DNA of 10,969 nucleotides from Candidatus Eiseniibacteriota bacterium. GTDB lineage: Bacteria; Arandabacterota; Arandabacteria; Arandabacterales; Arandabacteraceae. The stretch is taken from positions 1 to 10,969 of the forward strand of contig JAUXGG010000026.1 of the NCBI GenBank assembly GCA_030622265.1, read 5' to 3'. The translations under genes were made by a program, and so were the position numbers. Under the pieces are notes generated by a model that searched no databases, was not told where the DNA came from, and saw nothing but the letters and a program-made list of their open reading frames with translations. This document shows positions 1 to 5,314 of the stretch, piece by piece (position 1 is the first letter of the stretch; every line of letters begins with the position of its first letter).

Positions 1-849
1 GAAGAGGTGCCGGCGGACCAGTTCAACCACTGTGTCGTGGCTCTCAGGCAGGAGGACGGCGAATATCTCATGCTCGATCCCACCTGGGCCCCGTGGAACA
101 ACCCGGTATGGAGCCGGTGGGAGGGAGAGCAGCATTACGTGATCGGAAGCCCCGAGGGGGAGGACCTCCGCGCGATCCCGGCCTTTACTCCGGATGAGAA
201 CTTGATGGCTGTTAAGAGCGAGGCGCGGATCCTCAAGGACGGTACGCTCGAAGGCACTTTCACGATGGAAGGCCAGGGCATATCAGACGGCAGGCTCCGG
301 GGCGTCAGGGCCTACCGCCGGAAGGCGGATGTGGAGAGATATATCGAGGGCTGGCTGGGGCACTTATCGGACCGGGCCGAACTTGTGAGCCATACCTTGA
401 GCGATCATCGTGATTTCACGCGCAACACCACGCTCCATGTGGAATACAGGGTGCCGCAGTTTGTGGAGGTCTTCGACGGCGAGATGGTGTTCCAGTCGCC
501 CGGACTTCTGCTGGTGGCCGACAATGGATCGATATTGCGATTGGCAGGTTTTCCCGATACCGAGGAGAGGAAACATCCCGCCTTCATGTGGGCGCCGCAG
601 AGGGTGACGCTCGATGAGACCATAAGCCTGCCGCGCGACTTCGAGGTCAAGAGCCCCGAAGACTGGAGCAAGGAGGAGAGCCTCGCTTCGGCGTCATTGA
701 CCTGGGAGGCCACGGGGCGCCGGCTCAGCCTCGATGCGGAGGCGAGCCTGGGCAGCCGCTTGATATCCCTCGATGACTTCGGAGGGGTGCGGGACGTGGC
801 AAGTGAACTTAAGGAAGAAGCCAAAAACAAACTCTTTGCCGCAAGGTAG
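1..849 (+). CDS. Transglutaminase-like (DUF3857-type) protein, C-terminal part, 5' end missing
   Basis: The reading frame is open from base 1 and ends at TAG 847-849, so this is the C-terminal 282 residues of a longer protein; the GTG at 7 is an internal codon, not a convincing start. The first residues hold the end of a transglutaminase-like core: Phe-Asn-His at residues 8-10, then Leu-Asp-Pro-Thr-Trp at about 25-29. These match the His and Asp of the Cys-His-Asp triad; the Cys would lie upstream of the window. The rest is a beta-rich C-terminal region like that of DUF3857/transglutaminase exported proteins, without visible membrane segments. The next gene starts 12 bp downstream on the same strand and encodes a related protein, so the two are probably co-transcribed paralogues. 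Members of this family are usually exported to the periplasm or surface; substrates are mostly unknown. The family call is fairly firm, the activity is inferred. Confidence 0.8.
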   Translation, partial: EEVPADQFNHCVVALRQEDGEYLMLDPTWAPWNNPVWSRWEGEQHYVIGSPEGEDLRAIPAFTPDENLMAVKSEARILKDGTLEGTFTMEGQGISDGRLRGVRAYRRKADVERYIEGWLGHLSDRAELVSHTLSDHRDFTRNTTLHVEYRVPQFVEVFDGEMVFQSPGLLLVADNGSILRLAGFPDTEERKHPAFMWAPQRVTLDETISLPRDFEVKSPEDWSKEESLASASLTWEATGRRLSLDAEASLGSRLISLDDFGGVRDVASELKEEAKNKLFAAR

Positions 850-861
850 GAAGGATCGACT

Positions 862-2838
862 ATGCTGACTAGAATAGGAATTCTCGTTTTGGTTACAGTC
901 TGGCTCGGCGCGGTCCTTTCCGCCGCGCTACCGCACGGAGCGCTGGTAGCTGCAGAAGGGCATGCGAACGTACAGGGAAAGGGTCCGCTCTCCACCGAGG
1001 AGGTGCGGGCGCTGGTGGATGGGGCACCGGCTGAGACCGACATACCGGGTGTGGATGCCGTTGTTCTTTTTGACGGGACCTATCTGGATTATAGCGACGG
1101 CCTGGCCACGCTGCGCCGGCAGCGACTGGTGAAGGTCTTCACCGAATGGGCCATAGACCATATCGGCGATCCCCGGCTGGCCTTTGACGGTGCCCGCCAG
1201 GAGCTTAAGGTCCACGCAAGCCGGACCTATCTTCTGGACGGCTCGACGGTGGATACCCCCGAGAACGGTTACAATGAAGTGACTCCGAGCAGCGTGGCGC
1301 TCTCGCGCGATCACCTCAACATACGGGAGACGGTGGTGACCCATGTGGGCTTGGAGCGGGGCGTATCGGTCCTGCTTGATTACTCGGTTACTGACACCTC
1401 GCCGCTTGACTTTCCCTTCAACCGGATGTTCTTCCTGCTGGATGAATTTCCGGTGCTTGAGAAGGTGGTTGTCCTTGAGGGAGAGTTGCAGGCCGAGGTG
1501 GTCAGTCCTTCTCCAGTGGGCCTTTCTGTGGATCTTCATGACTATCCCCAGCCGGAGCGTGATGGGGACAGGCTCACCTGGCAAATGAAAGACCTGCCGG
1601 CACGGCCCAGACACGCCCACCACAGGCTGGGCGACCAGATTCCCTGGCTCGCCGTGGCATCGGCCCGCATCGGTCTATCATCCATGCAGGCCTGGCCGAC
1701 ACTGCTGGTGGAGCTCGGGGAATGGGTGGACCGGGCCGTGGCGGATGCGGGAGAATTGGCCGCCATAATTGAAGGCCTGGAAGAGGAGTTTCCATTCTTG
1801 ACTGACCGGGACGCCCTCGAGCGAATGGCCGAAATGGCCACCGATCGTACGGCCCTTCTGAGATTTCGTCCCTGGGTTTTCACTCCATTGCCGAGGAGTG
1901 TTTCGGAATGTCTCGAGAGCTCAACGGCCACCCCTTTGGAGCGCTCTGCTTTTGTGATCGCATGCTGCCGCGCCCGCGGCCTTGAAGCGAATCTTGTACT
2001 GCCCGCCCGCTGGGAGAGCTTAAGCCGGGATGTACCGGTTCTGGTGGCAATGGGCGATCCCCTGGTCCGGGTGGAGGATTCCGGTGGGCACACGTTGTGG
2101 ATCGATCCCGGCGAGGGAAGCGTTGCATCTCTTCTCCCCATTGCCGGCGGGATCACTTATTTCGTCGTCGGCCCTCACGGTGCTGAGCCTGTGGTCGTCA
2201 AAGAAGAGACCAGTGACGTCAGGCTGAGCGTATTCTGGGATCTCGGTCAGGGTGAAGGTAAGGCTGAAGTTAGAATTACGGGATCCATAGCCCGGACTCT
2301 CGATTGGAAGGAACCCGAGACGCTGGCCCGCGGTTGGGCCGAAGGCTGGTGTGACAGCGCCGATGTCACGGATCTCAAGATCCTAAAGTCCGGTCCCGAT
2401 GGTCTGAAGTTTACCGTGGAGCTCAAGGCCCCGTTTCCCGAAGAAGACGACCGTGGCCGGACCGTGGTTGTTCTTCCTATGTCCCCGTTAGGGATAAGCG
2501 CGCTCTTGCCCGAGGGGATGGACCTGGCTCAGAGCCGGACCGATGGGGCGCTTTTTCCGGAGTCTCCTCTCAGCATTGAGCTGATCTGGAAGATCAGACC
2601 CCCGGAGGATCTCAGCCTCTTGCCCGGGGCATCCGTCGAGACGACCTGGGAAGATGTCTCGCTCGCTGTGACAAGAACGCGGACGGCTTCCCTGATTGAG
2701 ACTGCGTACCGGCTTGACTGGGGCGGCCGTCCGATTATCCCTGAGGAGTACGGAGGCTACCGGAAGCTCTTCGTCGAGGCCACCGACCCCCGGCTCACGC
2801 GTCTGGTCTTCGCGGGGGAGGAGGAAGAAGAGGAGTAG
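862..2838 (+). CDS. Exported DUF3857 protein with degenerate transglutaminase-like domain
   Basis: This complete protein has 658 residues. ATG 862 follows AGGAAGG (848-854) by 7 nt, and residues 1-31 form a signal peptide (Arg4, hydrophobic core 6-22, Ala-rich end). Residues about 65-250 match the DUF3857 pattern (receptor-like beta domain, with the Arg-Glu-Thr-Val-Val stretch near 155). Residues about 343-417 align with a transglutaminase-like core: Arg-Ser-Ala-Phe at 361-364 and Arg-Gly-Leu-Glu-Ala at 372-376 are the usual helix flanks, and Trp-Ile-Asp-Pro at 413-416 carries the Asp. The Tyr-Gly-Asp-Cys position reads Thr-Ala-Thr-Pro (355-358), and the Asn-His position reads Val-Pro (391-392), so Cys and His are both gone. 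The C-terminal third is beta-rich and ends in six consecutive Glu. It probably acts as a non-catalytic partner or binding protein of the upstream paralogue; that role is inferred. Domain family is confident, function unknown. Confidence 0.85.
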   Translation: MLTRIGILVLVTVWLGAVLSAALPHGALVAAEGHANVQGKGPLSTEEVRALVDGAPAETDIPGVDAVVLFDGTYLDYSDGLATLRRQRLVKVFTEWAIDHIGDPRLAFDGARQELKVHASRTYLLDGSTVDTPENGYNEVTPSSVALSRDHLNIRETVVTHVGLERGVSVLLDYSVTDTSPLDFPFNRMFFLLDEFPVLEKVVVLEGELQAEVVSPSPVGLSVDLHDYPQPERDGDRLTWQMKDLPARPRHAHHRLGDQIPWLAVASARIGLSSMQAWPTLLVELGEWVDRAVADAGELAAIIEGLEEEFPFLTDRDALERMAEMATDRTALLRFRPWVFTPLPRSVSECLESSTATPLERSAFVIACCRARGLEANLVLPARWESLSRDVPVLVAMGDPLVRVEDSGGHTLWIDPGEGSVASLLPIAGGITYFVVGPHGAEPVVVKEETSDVRLSVFWDLGQGEGKAEVRITGSIARTLDWKEPETLARGWAEGWCDSADVTDLKILKSGPDGLKFTVELKAPFPEEDDRGRTVVVLPMSPLGISALLPEGMDLAQSRTDGALFPESPLSIELIWKIRPPEDLSLLPGASVETTWEDVSLAVTRTRTASLIETAYRLDWGGRPIIPEEYGGYRKLFVEATDPRLTRLVFAGEEEEEE

Positions 2839-2876
2839 CAGAGAAGAAGGAAATCCGGCTCAGAGGCCTTCTCTGC
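2838..2876. terminator. Hairpin between convergent genes, possible bidirectional terminator
   Basis: A perfect 9-bp inverted repeat, GCAGAGAAG (2838-2846) and CTTCTCTGC (2868-2876), with a 21-nt loop, sits in the 58-bp gap between two convergent genes and starts on the last base of the upstream stop codon. Its position suits a shared terminator. Neither side has a run of T after the stem, only a pyrimidine-rich stretch on the - strand side, so a classical intrinsic terminator is not proven. Confidence 0.4.
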
Positions 2877-2896
2877 CCGGAGGACTTGCAGCGTTC

Positions 2897-3451
2897 CTAG
2901 TCCCTTAGATAAGCTCTGACCCGGGAGAGCGACCAGAATACGGTGCCGAGAGCCACCGCGCCCGCGGTCATGGTGGTTACCGCCGGCGTAAACACCTTCT
3001 CCAGATAGGCTGATGGCCCTTCGGGTACCGCGGGCACCCTCGCAAACAGGCCCAATGCCGATTCTTCCACGGCGGCACCGCCGGCGGCGAGGGTATCTCC
3101 GAGCGCCTGCATGGCAGGTGACAGGAACGGGCCTACCTCGCTCCTGAACACGATCAGGAGAACGCTTGCCGCTGCCAGCGCGAATACGGGGACTAGATCC
3201 GGCAGACGCCAGCGCTTCTTTTCCATGCCCGCCAGCGACAGAGCTTCCCTTGAAACCCGTCTGGTGAAATCAGCCGACAAACCTGAAGGCATCTCACGCT
3301 TCAACGATTCATGAATTTCCTTCTGGAGCAGGAGCTCCGTCCGGCAGAGCTCGCATGACTTAAGATGACCATCCAGCTTCTCCAGGCGGTCGAAGGGAAG
3401 GGTTCCATTTACCTTTTGCGCGATCCATTCTATGTAGTCGGGGCACTTCAT
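2897..3451 (-). CDS. Anti-sigma factor with zinc-finger (zf-HC2) domain and membrane anchor
   Basis: This 184-residue protein is a probable inhibitor of the ECF sigma factor encoded just upstream. The N-terminus has the zinc-binding anti-sigma signature: Cys3, then His29-x3-Cys33-x2-Cys36 (His-Leu-Lys-Ser-Cys-Glu-Leu-Cys). A charged linker follows (about 40-82), then a hydrophobic segment at about 86-102 (Leu-Val-Pro-Val-Phe-Ala onward) that should cross the inner membrane. A second weaker hydrophobic stretch lies at about 154-175, and the C-terminal region has no recognised sensor domain. ATG 3451 is preferred because GGAGG (3464-3460) lies 8 nt before it. A GTG at 3466 would add five residues but overlaps that Shine-Dalgarno. 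The gene begins 4 nt after the sigma stop codon, so the two are co-transcribed and probably translationally coupled. In this family the anti-sigma holds its sigma factor at the membrane until an envelope signal releases it; the signal here is unknown. Confidence 0.88.
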   Translation of the reverse strand: MKCPDYIEWIAQKVNGTLPFDRLEKLDGHLKSCELCRTELLLQKEIHESLKREMPSGLSADFTRRVSREALSLAGMEKKRWRLPDLVPVFALAAASVLLIVFRSEVGPFLSPAMQALGDTLAAGGAAVEESALGLFARVPAVPEGPSAYLEKVFTPAVTTMTAGAVALGTVFWSLSRVRAYLRD

Positions 3452-3455
3452 GGGT

Positions 3456-4169
3456 CTATCCTCCACCAGGCGTCAAACCCTCATCGGACGCAAGGCCCTC
3501 GGGCTTTCCGCCGACGAGACCGGCCAGGTCGGATTCAGCCAGTACAAGATCCCTCAGGCGAAGCCGCGCCCTGTGTATGTAGGTCTTCACGGTTCCCATG
3601 GGTATGTCCATTATCTCGGCGATCTCTTCATAGCGTGCCTGCTGGATGTAGAAGAGCGTGAGGGCGGTGCGATAGTTGGACGGGAGCCGCTCGACCAGGG
3701 CCCATACGCTCTCTGAGAAGTCCCGCCGCTCGATCTCATCCTCGAGCCCCTTGCGACCTTCGGGGAGCATCCAGTGCACTTTCTCCTCACCTTCTTCTTC
3801 CAGCGAGAGGTGCTCACCCCGCCGCCCGCGCCTGCTTATCTCGGTAAGGCAGAGATTATGGGCAATCTTGTAGAGCCAGGTCCTGAAGGAGCTCCTGCCC
3901 TCGAACCGGGGCATTGCCTGGTAGGCTCTCAGGAACACCTCCTGGGTGACGTCCTCAACGTCTGAGCTTCCCACCATTCGCCTCACGAGCCAGTGAATCT
4001 TGTGCTTGTAGCGGTCCACGAGCAGGGTGAAGGCCCGGTGGTCGTCCTGCTGGCACAGCCGGACAAGGTCCTCGTCACAAAGTGCCTTCAAGGATCGTCC
4101 TTGGTTTGCTATGCGGCCCAGGGTGGCCTTGACCAGGCCGCGTGTCAGGGTCGCACAGGATGCGTTCAT
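3456..4169 (-). CDS. ECF-type RNA polymerase sigma factor
   Basis: An extracytoplasmic-function sigma-70 family protein of 237 residues from ATG 4169. Region 2 spans about residues 32-114 and includes the Asp-Val-Glu-Asp-Val-Thr-Gln-Glu-Val-Phe-Leu-Arg-Ala-Tyr stretch (70-83), used for core binding and -10 recognition. Region 4 spans about 153-208: Leu-Pro-x-x-Tyr-Arg-Thr-Ala, then a helix-turn-helix around 180-201 (Tyr-Glu-Glu-Ile-Ala-Glu-Ile-Met onward) that reads the -35 element. No region 1.1 or 3 is present, as expected for ECF factors. About 30 extra N-terminal residues and a Gly-rich tail lie outside the domains. ATG 4169 has AAGGTGG 11 nt upstream; the in-frame GTG at 4184 (five more residues) has only a sequence abutting it, so it is less likely. 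The next gene encodes its zinc-finger anti-sigma. A TGAAAC-type promoter upstream suggests autoregulation. Family certain; regulon inferred. Confidence 0.92.
   Translation of the reverse strand: MNASCATLTRGLVKATLGRIANQGRSLKALCDEDLVRLCQQDDHRAFTLLVDRYKHKIHWLVRRMVGSSDVEDVTQEVFLRAYQAMPRFEGRSSFRTWLYKIAHNLCLTEISRRGRRGEHLSLEEEGEEKVHWMLPEGRKGLEDEIERRDFSESVWALVERLPSNYRTALTLFYIQQARYEEIAEIMDIPMGTVKTYIHRARLRLRDLVLAESDLAGLVGGKPEGLASDEGLTPGGG
3460..3464 (-). promoter_or_regulatory. Ribosome binding site that fixes the anti-sigma start
   Basis: GGAGG on the - strand lies inside the last codons of the sigma factor gene, 8 nt before ATG 3451. It argues for that ATG over the GTG at 3466. It also implies that ribosomes finishing the sigma factor can restart on the anti-sigma gene, keeping the two proteins in balance. 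Confidence 0.65.
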
Positions 4170-4246
4170 CAAGTGTCTATCCACCTTCAGTATGGTTGCG
4201 GGCCGGTGTTAAGTCCATCAGGTTCTTCCCCTGTTGTCTGCAAGTA

Positions 4247-4275
4247 TAGACCGCGGCATCCCGCCTATTGTTTCA
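4247..4275 (-). promoter_or_regulatory. Probable ECF-sigma promoter of the sigma/anti-sigma operon
   Basis: On the - strand, TGAAAC (4275-4270) is followed after exactly 16 nt by CGGTCTA (4253-4247). TGAAAC as -35 and a GTC-containing -10 at this spacing are typical of ECF promoters (Bacillus SigM/SigW/SigX promoters are the known example). It lies about 80 nt before the sigma start codon. The same architecture occurs on the + strand at 4319-4347, which supports it. No transcription start is known. Confidence 0.6.
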
Positions 4276-4318
4276 CCCCCTGGGGAAATTGTTCCGCCCG
4301 GGGAAAAATGCGGCAGGG

Positions 4319-4347
4319 TGAAACAAAACCCCGGACGGGGTGGTCAA
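4319..4347 (+). promoter_or_regulatory. Probable ECF-sigma promoter of the DUF6249-like gene
   Basis: TGAAAC (4319-4324), 16 nt, then TGGTCAA (4341-4347). This has the same -35 hexamer, the same spacer length and a matching GGTC in the -10 as the divergent element. Both share the longer -35 context CAGGG(GG)TGAAACAA. The spacer contains an inverted repeat, CCCCG-GA-CGGGG (4329-4340), that could be an operator or only a GC-rich hairpin. Expected transcription start is near 4353, leaving a leader of about 60 nt before ATG 4412. Confidence 0.55.
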
Positions 4348-4411
4348 AGCAGGGTGGAACAAGGAGAAATCGGACAGACAAGCCATGAGGCTTAAGAAGG
4401 AGGGATAGGAG

Positions 4412-4801
4412 ATGACATCGATAGTACCTTTCATACTGCCGATAGTGGCTATTCTGGGTGCCTTCGCGGTGGCCGTAACGGGCATGATTCTTAAGTCCCA
4501 CGCCCGGGACCGGCAGCAACGGGAGCGCATGTTTCTTGCCGAGAAGGGCATGGAGATTCCGAAGGAACTCTATGAGAGCCGGGAACCCAAGAAGCCCAAC
4601 GGCTTCAGGGTGGGCAGGGCCTGGCTGATGATCCTGGGAGCGACCTGTGTCTTCGTGGGCATCGCGGTCATGATATCCGTGAGCGTGAACCAGGGGATCC
4701 ATGACGGTGTCTTCGGTGTCATACCCCTGCTCATAGGTGTGGGATTCCTTGTGGCCGAACGCATGATAGCCAAGTCTGTGGCCAAGGCCAACGGCGGATA
4801 G
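4412..4801 (+). CDS. DUF6249-like inner membrane protein
   Basis: A 129-residue protein with three predicted membrane helices: about residues 3-27, 70-92 and 97-117. Between the first and second lies a charged cytoplasmic-looking segment (29-66) with Arg-Asp-Arg-Gln-Gln-Arg-Glu-Arg-Met and Glu-Lys-Gly-Met-Glu-Ile-Pro. That pattern of a basic/acidic helix followed by an 'EKG-hydrophobic-P' turn is what I associate with the DUF6249 family. ATG 4412 has a strong Shine-Dalgarno, AAGAAGGAGGGA (4395-4406), about 8 nt upstream of it when measured from GGAGG. The gene is divergent from the ECF sigma factor and lies behind a promoter of the same type, so it is probably a target of that sigma factor, perhaps in envelope stress. 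The biochemical function of the family is unknown to me. Coding status is firm; the family name is moderately sure. Confidence 0.75.
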   Translation: MTSIVPFILPIVAILGAFAVAVTGMILKSHARDRQQRERMFLAEKGMEIPKELYESREPKKPNGFRVGRAWLMILGATCVFVGIAVMISVSVNQGIHDGVFGVIPLLIGVGFLVAERMIAKSVAKANGG

Positions 4802-4821
4802 CCCGGCCGACAGCCTTAAAC

Positions 4822-4867
4822 GGGGTCAGGCCGCGGATCCTGAATTCCGGATTTGCGACCTGACCCC
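4822..4867. repeat. 46-bp imperfect palindrome bounded by GGGGTCAGG / CCTGACCCC
   Basis: Arms GGGGTCAGG (4822-4830) and CCTGACCCC (4859-4867) are perfect inverted copies. The interior is also symmetric around the centre of GAATTC (4842-4847): GC 4833-4834 pairs with GC 4855-4856, and ATC 4837-4839 with GAT 4850-4852. It begins 20 bp after the stop of the DUF6249-like gene and could fold in RNA, so it may also end that transcript, although no T-run follows. The same CCTGACCCC core recurs in the next repeat, which suggests one family of dispersed REP-like sequence. Confidence 0.7.
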
Positions 4868-4876
4868 GATTTTGTG

Positions 4877-4958
4877 AATTCACATATCGGAATTCACATA
4901 TCGGTACCTGACCCCAGGGTTGTGAATTCACATATCGGTACCTGACCCCAGGGTTGTG
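4877..4958. repeat. 34-bp perfect tandem duplication plus a third 14-bp copy
   Basis: The 14-mer AATTCACATATCGG occurs at 4877-4890, 4891-4904 and 4925-4938. The last two copies head identical 34-bp units at 4891-4924 and 4925-4958, each continuing with TACCTGACCCCAGGG and TTGTG. The dodecamer palindrome TGTGAATTCACA occurs at 4873-4884 and 4921-4932. A further partial copy (AATTTGG) follows. Units are directly adjacent with no unique spacers, so this is not a CRISPR. The shared CCTGACCCC core links it to the palindrome at 4822-4867. Together they look like a REP-type element of the kind often mobilised by Y1 (TnpA-REP) transposases; no transposase is in the window. Confidence 0.85.
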
Positions 4959-4971
4959 AATTTGGTATATT
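4942..4971 (+). promoter_or_regulatory. Weak sigma-70-like promoter formed at the repeat edge
   Basis: CTGACC (4942-4947), inside the last repeat unit, could act as a -35 box (TTGACA-like), with TATATT (4966-4971) as -10 after 18 bp. The expected start near 4978 would fall on the edge of the Shine-Dalgarno of the small gene at 4993, giving a very short leader. The placement is suggestive but not strong. Confidence 0.25.
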
Positions 4972-4992
4972 CTCAGGGGAGGAGGTATAAGG

Positions 4993-5154
4993 ATGCCGCT
5001 GCTTAACAAGCCGCAGACCGAGTGGGATGATCACATGATCCGGAGCTCCCGGCCCAGGAGGTGGTGGAGGAGCAAAAAGTTCTGGGTCTGGGTCGCTATC
5101 GGGGTAGTTGCCGTTCTCATTGTCGTTCTCTCCGCCAAGTACATCGCTGTATAG
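4993..5154 (+). CDS. Small single-span membrane protein, 53 residues, unknown function
   Basis: ATG 4993 is preceded by GGGGAGGAGG (4976-4985), 7 nt before the start, one of the best ribosome binding sites in the window; the frame ends at TAG 5152-5154. The product has a polar N-terminus (Met-Pro-Leu-Leu-Asn-Lys onward), a strongly basic, Trp-rich stretch at about residues 20-29 (Arg-Pro-Arg-Arg-Trp-Trp-Arg-Ser-Lys-Lys), then one hydrophobic helix at about 31-48 and a short tail. By the positive-inside rule the N-terminus should be cytoplasmic. It lies 160 bp upstream of the efflux operon on the same strand and could be a small accessory subunit or an independent gene. I recognise no family. 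The evidence for coding is the ribosome site plus membrane-protein composition; short length keeps confidence moderate. Confidence 0.6.
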   Translation: MPLLNKPQTEWDDHMIRSSRPRRWWRSKKFWVWVAIGVVAVLIVVLSAKYIAV

Positions 5155-5200
5155 AATGCATCACCGTATAGCAGATAGCTCACAGGGGACAGCGCCCTTT

Positions 5201-5229
5201 TTGCTTGCCAGCATCGCGCCTCAGATATT
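5201..5229 (+). promoter_or_regulatory. Weak candidate promoter for the efflux operon
   Basis: TTGCTT (5201-5206), 17 bp, GATATT (5224-5229) is a poor but correctly spaced sigma-70-like pair within the 160-bp gap before the TolC-like gene. The gap is long for an operon whose later genes touch, so a promoter somewhere here is expected. No clear operator was seen, and no regulator gene is adjacent. Confidence 0.25.
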
Positions 5230-5251
5230 AGAGTTACTGAAGGATATCGGT

Positions 5252-5314
5252 ATGTCTGCCCCTGTAGTGATTTCTTCATGTTCCGGGTGCATGAATGCCG
5301 GAGGTGCGGTGTAG
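5252..5314 (+). CDS. Possible 20-residue leader peptide abutting the TolC-like gene
   Basis: GAAGG (5239-5243) lies 8 nt before ATG 5252. The frame runs 20 codons (Met-Ser-Ala-Pro-Val-Val-Ile-Ser-Ser-Cys-Ser-Gly-Cys onward) and ends at TAG 5312-5314, immediately next to ATG 5315 of the channel gene. The end-to-start junction would allow translational coupling, as in leader-peptide control. A longer version of the frame from ATG 5156 lacks a ribosome site. Chance occurrence is quite possible for an ORF this short. Confidence 0.25.
   Translation: MSAPVVISSCSGCMNAGGAV

Noticed and set aside
1..849. Start of the first gene at GTG 7
   Set aside because: The frame is open to base 1 and the transglutaminase core begins mid-motif, so the gene extends upstream of the window.
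405..1623. Several - strand frames opposite the two DUF3857-type genes (405-1043, 928-1623)
   Set aside because: Antisense shadows spanning gene boundaries, Ser/Arg-rich, no family resemblance.
3993..4388. + strand open frame opposite the sigma gene start and through the promoter region
   Set aside because: It overlaps the conserved sigma factor in antisense and runs through the divergent promoters; no ribosome site or domain.
4877..4958. CRISPR array
   Set aside because: The repeated units are directly tandem with no unique spacers, and no cas genes are in the window.
4731..5009. - strand frame of 92 codons across the repeats
   Set aside because: Its protein is just translation of the 34-bp repeat (recurring Arg-Tyr-Val-Asn-Ser); a by-product of repetitive DNA.
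5184..5202. Intrinsic terminator at GGGGACAGCGCCC followed by TTTTT
   Set aside because: The possible stem is only about 3 bp with a 7-nt loop, too weak to call, although the T-run after GCGCCC is suggestive.
5108..5314. + strand frame of 68 codons upstream of the channel gene
   Set aside because: It overlaps the better supported 53-codon gene and has no ribosome site at its start or at ATG 5156; only the 20-codon 3' part from 5252 was kept as a low-confidence leader peptide.
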